Positions 1-7,730 of a DNA stretch of 21,328 nt are shown here, piece after piece (position 1 is the first letter of the stretch; every line of letters starts with the position of its first letter). A model generated the notes under the pieces. That model searched no databases, was not told the DNA's origin, and saw only the letters and a program-made list of their open reading frames with translations. Both the position numbers and the translations under genes were made by a program. Origin of the DNA: Sphacelaria rigidula (Eukaryota > Phaeophyceae > Sphacelariales). The stretch is from NCBI GenBank assembly GCA_964200075.2, contig CAXNAA020000436.1, positions 1-21,328 on the forward strand, read 5' to 3'.

Positions 1-110
1 TCGCAGGATGCAGCTCACCCGTCATGCGACTCGCCGAACACACCACGGCGCTTCGCGCTTGGTGATTGAGGGCGAGCCTGGTCCGGCGGAAATCCGGCGT
101 GGCTTTGTAG
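1..110. other. left edge, no gene seen
   Basis: I see no coding frame, RNA gene or clear repeat in this short stretch at the window edge. It runs directly into the minisatellite-related module that begins near 111. Confidence 0.4.
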
Positions 111-385
111 GGATGTGAGGTCAGTGGTCTTATGACTATGGCATGCGTGGTCATGAGTACACCCTTCCATTCATGCTAGTTGGATCAAGCGTCCAAGTTT
201 CTCCCCTTCTGTTCATGCAGTATGACTCATACGTTCATGCTCCCCGCCTTCCATCCATACGAGGTGAATCATGCACACTTGTTTCCCGATTTCCCTTCGT
301 ATGGTATGAATAATATGTACATGTTCCCCGCCTTGGTTCATGAATAATATCTGTGAGGCATGCATGGTTCATGAAAACATGTTTC
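111..385. repeat. degenerate 42-bp minisatellite, array A
   Basis: The stretch is a run of imperfect units built on ATTCATGC, GCATGAATCATG and CACATGTTTCCC blocks. It opens with a module (GATGTGAGGTCAGTGGTC, then an AGTAC block) that recurs near 3418 and 3504. Units differ from one another by many substitutions and small indels, so the array is old. No open frame of convincing composition crosses it. The same family makes up array B on the other side of the composite inverted-repeat element. Confidence 0.65.
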
Positions 386-489
386 GGTCACTTCTCAGGT
401 GTAAAAAAGAAATCTTGTTGAAATTGTCTGTTTGGTCCTTCTGCGCCGCTTTTCGCCCTAAAAGAGAGCTAGGCAGATGTTGACACCTC
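386..489 (+). repeat. left terminal inverted repeat
   Basis: Read on the plus strand it shows GGTCACTTCTC, an A-rich block, CCTTCTGCG and then CGCCCTAAAAGAGAGCTAGG followed by CAGATGTTGACACC. The reverse complement of 2544-2656 shows the same blocks in the same order. The inner 35 bp are nearly identical; the outer part is more diverged. Confidence 0.7.
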
Positions 490-504
490 CGAATGAGTTG
501 CTAT

Positions 505-718
505 ACTCGTTGATACTGCTCCCAACACATATTTGCGCTTTCCGATGGCCGCAGTTTTTTTTTGCCAAACTTGCATTCGCAGTGACAAACGACCAAGATA
601 AAAAGAGCGAAACTCGAGACCGTCCCAGGACACATCTTTGCGTTTTCCAATTGCGACAGTTTTTTTTTTGTCAAACTTGCACTCTCAGTAACAAACGACC
701 ATGTGATGAAAAGGCAGC
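505..718 (+). repeat. two direct copies of a ~105-bp repeat
   Basis: Copies at about 505-610 and 611-718 each contain CACAT..TTGCG, a run of nine T, then CAAACTTGCA and ACAAACGACC, at an offset of 105-107 bp. Short open frames on both strands here (477-761 plus, 501-725 minus) are by-products of the duplication and have no protein-like features. Confidence 0.8.
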
Positions 719-743
719 GAAACACGGTCAGTATTTCAATGAC

Positions 744-824
744 TTGACCGTTTGTTATTAAGGATGCGAGTTTGGCAAAAAAAATGCGGCCGCCGGAAAC
801 GCGAAGGTATGTCCTGGAACGGTC
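744..824 (-). repeat. inverted third copy of the 105-bp repeat
   Basis: The reverse complement of this stretch reads GACCGTTCCAGGACATACC, TTCGCGTTTCC, a T-run, GCCAAACTCGCA and ATAACAAACGGTC. These are the same blocks, in order, as the direct copy at 618-700. The two arms are separated by about 43 bp and could form a long imperfect hairpin. Confidence 0.75.
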
Positions 825-848
825 GCAATTGAGTGTAGCAAGTTATTC

Positions 849-1375
849 TAGGCCAGGTCGGGTAGGGCGTGCCCAACAGTCGGTATTATGAAAAGATATA
901 CCTATAGTACCCAAACATTTGGGTAGAGTATTGAAGTCATGCCCAATCTACACAAAATTCGAGTGAAGTATTTTAGATCGTACCCAACTTCCCGAAGTTT
1001 TGAGTAGAGTAATAGAGGCCACACCCAAGCGCTACTCTACCCTCAGGTGTTGCTGAGAGTGCTTACCCAAATTTGGGTAGAGTATGCGAGGTCGTACCCA
1101 ATCTACCAATAATTTGGAGAGTATAAATTTGCGTATCCTAATTACCCAAAGTTTGGGTAGAGTTTCGAGGTCGTGCCCAAGTGATACTCCACCTAGTTAT
1201 TGCTGAGTGTGCATACCCAATATTTGGGTAGAGTATGTGAGATCATACCCAATCTACCCAAAATATGGGTAGAATATTTGAGACCGTACCCAATCTACCC
1301 AAACCTTGGGTGGAGTAAATACCCGGGTATTTTACGCGAATATTCGAAAGTACATACCCTACGCGACCTGCCCTT
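849..1375 (+). mobile_element. MITE-like element, copy 1 (TTTGGGTA boxes)
   Basis: The ends form a short inverted repeat: CAGGTCGGGTAGGG near 854-867 is matched inverted (with one change) by CCCTACGCGACCTG at 1357-1370. The interior is a set of degenerate 35-40-bp units, each carrying a small palindrome of the type TACCCAAATTTGGGTA followed by GAGTAT and a GAGGTC-like block. A longer ~150-bp period begins at ACTCTACC...TTGCTGAG. There is no coding capacity. No target-site duplication was recognised, so the transposon label is inferred from the ends and from the repeated copies. Confidence 0.6.
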
Positions 1376-2020
1376 GACTTTGTCGATCGAAAACACGCGG
1401 AGGAAAGGTACGACGGGGCACTTGACTCCTATCTTGCAAACCACCACGCCAGATAAAACCCGTTCACAGAACCAGGCGAACCCCACACAATTCATTCTCA
1501 GCTTCCACCGCAACCCTGCAGCATGAAGCACGAGTTGGCGCAGGGATAGATACACTGCAGTAGTTGAGTATGATGTTTTTATTTTTTGGTGGTGAAAACT
1601 TGAGCATCTTTCATAGCAGGGGTCGGCAACGAAACTGCGTGGTAATATGGACGACCGACTTGCGTACACTCATGGGCAGTGCACGCAGTACAAAGCTGCA
1701 CGTTGTTCAAGTCCTTTTCACGTCGCCCTGTAAGCAGATAGTACAACTAGTCCTGCGCTGTCTGTACTGCACGCTGCCTGCTTCTCTTTCGCATCCTTCT
1801 GTACGAAACACGCACACACACACACTCAGACACACTGTATGCATACGGCGCAGATAGTGCAGTACTGTACTGTAGACAAGCGAACAAGTATCGCTTCACA
1901 AATTTCACCGTCTTTTTTCGATCGAAAACTTGGACCTAACTTGCGAAAAATGCACGAATTCGCTCAAATCAATTATACGGCATAAATTTTCGATCGAAAA
2001 ATGATGTGCGAAGACACGGC
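1376..2020. other. spacer between the two element copies
   Basis: No convincing gene is present. The spacer holds a short (CA)n run at 1813-1825, a GTAC-rich stretch near 1860-1875, and two perfect copies of the palindrome TTTTCGATCGAAAA at 1915-1928 and 1987-2000, with a partial copy near 1381. The frames at 1564-1857 plus and 1295-1669 minus have no recognisable domain and run into repeats. Confidence 0.5.
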
Positions 2021-2534
2021 CTCACCCAATATCTGGATAAAGTGTCGAAATCGTACCCAATCTACCCAAAGTTTGGTTAGAATATGAGAGATGGTACCCA
2101 ACTTACCCAATTTTTGGGTAGAGTATTGAGGTCATACCCAAGTGATACTCTATACTCAGTGAGTTATTGCTGAGAATACTTGACCCAAATTTGCGTCGAA
2201 TGTTTGACGTAGCACTTAATTACCCAAAATTGGGGTAGGTTTTGAAAATCATACCCAAATTACCCAAACTTTGGGTAGAGTATTGAGGTCATACCCAAGA
2301 GATACTCTATACCCAGGTATTGCTGAGAGTGCTTACTCAATATTTGGGAGTTTGTGAGATCATACGCAATCTACCCAAAATTGGGTAAGAGTATCTGAGA
2401 TGGTACCCTATCTACCCAAAATGTGAGTAGATTATTTGAGGTCGTGCCCAATGTACCTAAACCTTGGGTAGAGTAAATACCTGGATATTTTACCCGAGTA
2501 TTCAAAAGTGCATACCCTACCCGACCTGCCCTTG
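2021..2534 (+). mobile_element. MITE-like element, copy 2 (left end missing)
   Basis: This is collinear with 900-1375, box by box, including the TTGCTGAG marker blocks and the right-hand end (TATTTTACCCGAGTATTC, then CCCTACCCGACCTGCCCTTG). The roughly 50 bp that carry the left inverted repeat in copy 1 are absent. Both copies lie in the same orientation. Confidence 0.65.
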
Positions 2535-2543
2535 AAGTCACCA

Positions 2544-2656
2544 AGGTGTTAACATCTGCCTAGCCCTCTTTTAGGGCGTATAGGGCGTATAATGACGCAA
2601 AAGGGCCAAAAATGCAGTTTCCATCGAGCTTTTCTTTTTTCAACATGAGAAGTGGC
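2544..2656 (-). repeat. right terminal inverted repeat
   Basis: This is the inverted counterpart of 386-489. The inner edge reads GGTGTTAACATCTGCC, then TAGCCCTCTTTTAGGGCG. It has a small internal duplication of TAGGGCGTA that the left copy lacks. Confidence 0.7.
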
Positions 2657-3384
2657 CTTATCACTTGACATTTAATACGGGATCCCGGAGAATGGAAACG
2701 ATATTTTTCTATGGGAACAAAGCCACGTCGAGATTGCAGAAAAAGTTGGCGAATAGTGTCGGTCGCAGGAAAAATACCGGTCACAGGTACCTTCCGCACC
2801 CACTGCAGGTGCAATGATTTAGGTCAGAAGCAGGCTTGATATTTTCTATTCATCATGTGCCGCACACGCCCTAGCATTTTTATTGCATTGTTACGAGGTA
2901 TAGGTGTAGATGTAACACAACCCGACATCACGAGACTGGAAGGGGCACCAAACTGAGTTTTTGAGGGACCAAGCAGACCAAACGCGTCTCATCCGCGATG
3001 AGTGTACAGGACGATGGAAACGTTTTTCACTAGGGTGGATGGTTGTTGAACAAACACGCGCAAGCGGACACAGCTATCTCGATCGTGGCGATCCGCGTAG
3101 AAGCTGCTTGTTCCAGTGAAACACAAACACGAGCACCCGACCGCCCATACTCACAGCAGCAGCAGCAGCAGCAGCAGTATAGTGCAGTGTACACAGCACA
3201 TTATCAAACAGTGCGTCCACGCTTACCGCCTGTCTGTATCGATTGATCGGGGTAGGTGTTTTATCAAGTACATACATTTTCAAATAAATATATCCTCGCC
3301 GAGATGTGAGAGAACGGTTTATTCTCCTACTGTACTATTGGGGGGTGAAGAATATGATGCGTCGCCCCGGGACAGCGGGTACAT
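2657..3384. other. no gene seen; contains a CAG microsatellite
   Basis: Nothing with protein-like composition was found. The overlapping short frames near 3043-3445 all cross the CAG repeat, and their polyglutamine, polyalanine or polyserine runs come only from that repeat. Confidence 0.5.
3154..3177 (+). repeat. (CAG)8 microsatellite
   Basis: Eight uninterrupted CAG triplets. No flanking coding context supports a real polyglutamine tract. Confidence 0.95.
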
Positions 3385-3566
3385 AGTCCCCCCCCATTCA
3401 TGCTCCGTCTCGAAAGGGATGCGTGGTCAATGGTCAAACGACTAAGGCAAGCAACAAATTAGTACGGCGCGCGCCCCACGCTTGGGCCGCGTCGAGAGGG
3501 AGGCGTGGTGTCTGGTCACAAACCAAAGGCACAAAAAAAATTAGTACGCCCCCCCCCCCCATTCAT
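3385..3566. repeat. two ~86-bp GTGGTC/ATTAGTACG modules with poly-C
   Basis: Two related units (about 3395-3475 and 3476-3566) each contain a CGTGGTC block, a GGTCA block, an AAGGCA or AAAGGCA block and AAATTAGTACG. Each is bordered by C-runs, the longest being C12 at 3549-3560. A third, more diverged version lies near 111-165 at the start of array A. Confidence 0.6.
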
Positions 3567-3810
3567 GCAGCATAAATCGCATGGGCATGCTTTTCATCTG
3601 TGATTCATGCGAAATGAACCTCCCAGTCATACGGCATGAATCATAGGCACATATCTCTCCCCCTTCATGCATGCAGCATGAATCCACATGGACATGTTTT
3701 CCACCTGTGATTCATGCGAGATAAATCATCGGCACATGCTTCCCATCTGCCATTCGTATGGCGTGAATCATGGGCACGTGCTTCTTGGTTTTCTACCATG
3801 CAGCATGGAT
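3558..3810. repeat. degenerate 42-bp minisatellite, array B part 1
   Basis: About five or six imperfect units are seen, each with ATTCATGC, GCATGAATC, GGCACATG and a pyrimidine-rich TTTTCCACCTGTG block. The family is the same as at 111-385. The array is interrupted at 3811 by a fragment of the MITE-like element and resumes near 3985. Confidence 0.7.
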
Positions 3811-3861
3811 TGTATTTTATCCGAGTATTCAAAAGTACTTACCCTACCCGACGTGCCCTTG
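3811..3861 (+). mobile_element. 51-bp right-end fragment of the MITE-like element
   Basis: The fragment matches the last 50 bp of the copies ending at 1375 and 2534 (TATTTTATCCGAGTATTC, then CCCTACCCGACGTGCCCTTG). It lies inside the minisatellite with no trace of the rest of the element, so it is a deletion product or a solo end. Confidence 0.65.
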
Positions 3862-3984
3862 GAAAGCTTCTCCTCGCTCCTAGTGAGAGCCCTTTCGAAT
3901 GTACGAAAGGAGATACGTATGGCTTTAGAGACGGAAACGACAGTGCGCGACAAGGAAGGCGAGGGGAACTTTCAACAGAGAAAT

Positions 3985-4145
3985 AATATCCTCATGTACA
4001 TGTTTTCTACCTGTAATTCACGCGAAATTGATCAAACGTACATATTTCCCACTTTCCATTCACACGGCATGAATCATATGAACATGTTTCTCCTCTGTCA
4101 TTCATACGCATGGATCAAGCGTGCAAGTTTTCATCCACGATTTGT
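3985..4145. repeat. degenerate 42-bp minisatellite, array B part 2
   Basis: The ATTCATGC-type units resume after about 120 bp of unrelated sequence (3862-3984) and decay gradually towards 4145, with scattered look-alikes to about 4390. The frame at 3688-4164 is a translation of these repeats. Confidence 0.55.
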
Positions 4146-5140
4146 GAGGGGCGACTCGATGTGACTTTTTTTTGCTTTTTCTCCACCAATGATCAGGAAC
4201 TGTGATTCGCACACCTTCTTTGTACTCTTCATTCGTGTGACACTGCTTAGAATGTAGACATTCCCATTCGTGTTTCGTGCGGTACGGCGTTGGACGTACA
4301 ACCTTACCATCCGTTATTCATAGCGGATGACTCTTTGACACATGATGCGCACTCAACATTCATTTGAGTCAACTCGTATGAACTCTGATTCGCCCAAAGC
4401 GTGCAAACTTTGTTTTTGGGAATGTGGTAAGTGTAGTAGTCATCTATGTTCATGGTTGAGCATGCAGGTTGTGAGTTTTGGGGCGTCGTCTGTCTGCGAC
4501 AAAGACTCTTACAGCAGCGCGCCCGTCGGTTACGGCTTGTAAAACCTTCGTGCATCCCGTACCACATGCGATGCTGGCACGGTCACCGCTCGTAGTGGTC
4601 TTCACCCACCCAATGTATGAATGTACTGTACCGTACACTGGTACTGTACTCACGATGACCCAGATATGTATGTGGGTGGCAGCGGCCCGGGGGGGCCAGA
4701 TCCTCGCGTTTCTTTGTATCTGCTGTATCTTTCATGAAAACAACTATTCCGAAGCCCCCGAAATACTCAGGGCGGACAAGAGGCCACCTGCACAACTGGG
4801 CGCTATATTTACCCGTTTTTAGCGCCCGCGGCTGAAATTCCCCTGGAGAATGGCGATATGGGTAGACGAGGAAGATCATAGCAGGACGCTAGGGCGCTCG
4901 AACGATTTCGCGGGGTATTGCTTTACTCCTAGGATCGCAGCAGCCTAACATGGCTGAGCAGCCAAGCTCGGGTTTTGTTGCAGTCTACCTTTTGCTTGTG
5001 CTGCGCTTGTAGCGATTAGGATGGCTGAACTGTGTGTGTGTGTGTGTTTTCATCCCATCTGTTCTGGACGCCAGTCTATACCTTTCGGTGTAAATAGGCG
5101 CATCAGCCGGGGTCACACAGGACGCAGGTCAACACAGGAG
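4146..5140. other. no gene seen; GTAC-rich and TG repeats
   Basis: Overlapping frames occur on both strands, but none has a recognisable domain or a splice-supported extension. Visible structure is limited to a GTACTGTAC...GTACTGTAC inverted motif near 4623-4650 and a (TG)8 run at 5031-5046. Confidence 0.45.
5031..5046 (+). repeat. (TG)8 microsatellite
   Basis: Eight uninterrupted TG dinucleotides. Confidence 0.9.
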
Positions 5141-5400
5141 TTTTTATTTTTATTTTTGTCCTATTAATGGTACTCCACCTTCCTTCTTCGGTGCTTGCCT
5201 TGTTTCTTATCGCGTGAGGGGTTCAGCGATCCCTTTCCCTCGTCGACCATGAAGTCGAACTTTGTTTACCCACGACAACGCCGCTCTCCACTGTTGGGGA
5301 AAGTGTGAGAAAAAATCCCAGATCGCATGACTTCCCGAGATTCGAACCCACGTTCCAACCGTCAGAAGGTGTCGAGGTTACCACCTGAGCCACCGGGGCG
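5141..5400 (-). mobile_element. tRNA-derived SINE
   Basis: On the minus strand the head carries a RNA polymerase III A box (TGGCTCAGGTGG, 5392 to 5381) and a B box (GGTTCGAATCT, 5348 to 5338), 32 bp apart, as inside a tRNA gene. The loop between them reads TTCTGAC, giving a CTG anticodon position (glutamine-like). The acceptor and T stems pair poorly, so this is not a working tRNA. A tRNA-unrelated body of about 170 bp follows and ends in an A-rich tail (5158 to 5141, AAAAATAAAAATAAAAA). Head, body and tail of about 260 bp are the standard SINE layout. I could not see target-site duplications. The alternative is a tRNA pseudogene beside an unrelated A-rich tract. Confidence 0.65.
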
Positions 5401-5402
5401 AC

Positions 5403-5690
5403 CGGCTCTGCACGTTTTCGTATCCCACTAGCGTTGCCGTCGACGCTTACAACAGCAGAGATGCAGACACGATTGCAGAGCAGCTGCTGGTGGTACACGA
5501 ACCTCACCCGGAGGGCACGAGCTACGTGCGTGACAACGGCCTGGCGGACCCGGACCCCTTGTTGTCTGCACCTAGGCGTTGTCTCTCTTGCCAAAACGAC
5601 AATTCCAAAATCCCGGCGGGGAAAAAAAAGCGGCCTGCCGACGCTTGGGCGCTTAAGGGGTTCACGGGACCGAAAAAATCATCTAAGTAA
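5403..5690 (+). CDS. unidentified open frame beside the SINE head
   Basis: The frame is open from just after a TGA at 5328, through the SINE head, to TAA at 5688-5690. From about 5420 the translation has unbiased, protein-like composition (for example SVAVDAYNSRDADTIAEQLL), which the neighbouring frames lack. There is no ATG near its start, so it would be an exon or the 3' part of a broken gene. A lysine-rich tail (GKKKRPADAW, then GPKKSSK) precedes the stop. I recognise no domain. The SINE may have inserted at the edge of an older coding sequence, or the frame may be chance. Confidence 0.25.
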   Translation, partial: RLCTFSYPTSVAVDAYNSRDADTIAEQLLVVHEPHPEGTSYVRDNGLADPDPLLSAPRRCLSCQNDNSKIPAGKKKRPADAWALKGFTGPKKSSK

Positions 5691-6890
5691 ATCATGTGGC
5701 GATTTATACCCTGTGACTGGTAGCTGCTACCTTGTGATTGGTTGTAGCTGGTAGCTGATCGGCTTGGGTTATGTTGGAGAAAAGCACTTCACTGAAAATG
5801 CACACCCCTGTATTTTTCCATCATGTTGTGAGATAAAAACACACGTCCGACAGAACAGAACATTTTCTGCGTGTTTCAGGTATTTGTTATTGAATACGCC
5901 TGTTCCTATCCAAATCAATCATCTGACAACGTTTCAAGAAATTGGTTTAAACCGAATGCAACATCTGACAACGATTGAGAAATATTCCACAACGTTTTGG
6001 GAAGCCGTTCCGTCCACAATTTGTTCTGCTCGGCAACTGATGATAGAACAGAGCTGCCATATGTCCATACCTCTACGAGAAGGATTTGCCCAGAGCAACG
6101 CACTCATGCTGATCCTGAGGATGCGTATGATAGAGATACATATGCACTTACATTTATATCGGACGTTTCGTGTACATATAACATTATAACATACACTCTC
6201 AGATATGTGGATCTCTGCCGGCCGAACGTCAATTTTGTGCCTGACTCAATGTACTCATGCCAAAAGGAGGTTTGTAACACTTGTTTAAACACACGTTGAT
6301 AAGCCAGCGCTGGCAACCGTCCACTCGACCGAACCATGATACGGGACCAATTGACTGTCACGGGGGGTGCCCAGTGTGCTTCCCTGCTCCCCATGCTGTA
6401 GAACGGCGTAATTCTGTGCATAAAGTGATCGTTGAGGCGTCGAGTAAGTGTGTCCTGGGTGCCAACACGTCCTAGCACGTGCCAAGGTGTTGAAAATTCG
6501 AGCTTGGAATTGATGAAGTGATTGCTACTGATTGCTTTTTGTTTTCTGTCCGTGGAGCAAGAGGACATCATTGCGTGTACATTGCTTCCATCACGTGGCT
6601 ATATAGACACGCCTGGGGTTGCTCTACAGCCCAGGTCGTGCTCAGGCAGCGGTGTTATGATGATTTGGTCTATCTTGGGTATGGTCGACATCACCAGTGA
6701 GCTACGTAACCCCCCCTGACCTTTTCCGCGAAATGGGGTTGTCTGGCGAACGTTTCTGAGGATTGCAGATACGAGCCCCCGTGTCTCGACGTATATCATA
6801 GGGCGCCCGTCGTTTCCCTCGCCTTCCCATGCACAGCCAACGGATCGCACCCTGACAAGCACAACGACAACGCGGATTTCCAGCAGCGGT
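5691..6890. other. no supportable gene
   Basis: Long overlapping frames exist on both strands (5764-6189 and 5997-6299 plus; 6104-6571 minus). They overlap one another, lack domains, and none has a consistent splice partner. A short direct repetition of TGGTAGCTG lies near 5718-5757. Confidence 0.4.
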
Positions 6891-7001
6891 GAGCTTCCCA
6901 CACCCCTGGACAAAATATTCTATTGCCAGAAAATGTACTGCGATACTGTGCGCAGTACACTTTTTGACTGTGTATTCTATTGTCCAGGGTATGGAGCTTT
7001 C
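6891..7001. repeat. ~110-bp imperfect palindrome (foldback, MITE-like)
   Basis: The outer arms read CCCCTGGACAA near 6903 and TTGTCCAGGG near 6980. The centre holds TGTACTGCG...CGCAGTACA at 6934-6959. The whole stretch folds back on itself with a few mismatches and small indels. No target-site duplication was identified. It may be a short foldback element or a structured RNA locus; the sequence alone does not separate these. Confidence 0.55.
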
Positions 7002-7503
7002 CATACCCCCCCGACAAATCCATGCTGCCCAAGCGACAATCCGAGTCCTGTGGTGCCTTGAAGCAGATGCACGTCCATTTGGTGGCGGTAGCTTGTGTGC
7101 TGAGCTGGTATCTATTTCCGTTTTGTACTGCTGAACTATACTCCGTAAACTCCAAGAAAAACAGTGTGCGTAGCCATGTGCACTTTTTCCCCTCTTCAAT
7201 AGTTACCCTGTGCGCTCGCTGCTGCTGTGTGAGAGTACCGACTGCAAGGCTTCAGGCGCTTCCGTATGTTCCAGTATAGAACATAAAAGCGGAGTGAAGG
7301 CAGTTCTACAGCACAACAAATAGTGCAGTATTGTACTATATGTAAGAGATCATACGCATGTCGAACTGAATGTACTCCTGTATGACGAGTGATTTTGACA
7401 GCCCGTGCTAATGCTACCCTACCCTGCTGTTATTAGTAGCACACACTTGTTGTAGCCTGTTCACAATTTCATTTTTAGTCGTGTCGGGACGCATGGCTGG
7501 CAC
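7002..7503. other. no gene seen
   Basis: The frames running into this stretch show no domains. A GTAC-type motif (AGTATTGTACTATATG) occurs near 7328. Confidence 0.4.
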
Positions 7504-7730
7504 CTACAGACCCTCACGCTCGTCGCCTGACACCTTCAGAGGTAGCCACAGTCCACCGCGGTTCATGACACTGTTATCCAGTGGCGTTGGTAGAATACTG
7601 AAGGAGCAGCAGTCATCGGCATGAAAGTTTGTCACAAGTTTTTTTTCAGGGCAAGTCGGTTTGAAGTGACGCGTTTCTCCCAAAGTACACAAATCTTTTT
7701 CAGACAGTGACCGATGGGCACAAAACCAAG
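7504..7730 (-). pseudogene. possible transposase-derived remnant
   Basis: The minus-strand frame contains a cysteine/histidine cluster (CTLGETRHFKPTCP, close to the second half of a zinc-knuckle pattern but lacking its second cysteine), then MNRGGLWLP. The latter resembles an RGGL-x-x-P segment found near the C-terminus of some eukaryotic transposases, in my recollection. The frame ends after about 60 codons and no extension was found on either side. The assignment rests on these two short resemblances and is weak. Confidence 0.2.

Larger units (their letters stand above)
386..2656. mobile_element. composite element bounded by ~105-bp inverted repeats
   Basis: The two ends match each other in inverted orientation for about 105 bp. 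The 2.1 kb between them contains no transposase-like frame. It is filled by a 105-bp repeat family (505-824), two copies of a 0.5-kb palindrome-rich element and a spacer. The right inverted repeat starts within about 10 bp of the end of the second internal copy, which suggests nested or sequential insertion. I could not identify a target-site duplication. The best reading is a non-autonomous DNA transposon, or a cluster of nested ones, with no superfamily assigned. Confidence 0.5.

Noticed and set aside
505-824. Repeated units as a CRISPR array
   Set aside because: The units are ~105 bp, diverged and partly inverted, with no short constant repeat and unique spacers, and the context is eukaryotic.
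849-2534. TTTGGGTA repeats as an interstitial telomere
   Set aside because: The boxes are palindromic, spaced by 20-30 other bases and not in a head-to-tail 6-7-base array.
3043-3445. Frames with polyglutamine, polyalanine or polyserine
   Set aside because: They are translations of the (CAG)8 microsatellite in different frames without coding flanks.
6104-6571. 155-codon minus-strand frame, the longest in its area, as a possible gene
   Set aside because: It overlaps two plus-strand frames of similar quality and shows no domain, initiation context or splice partner.
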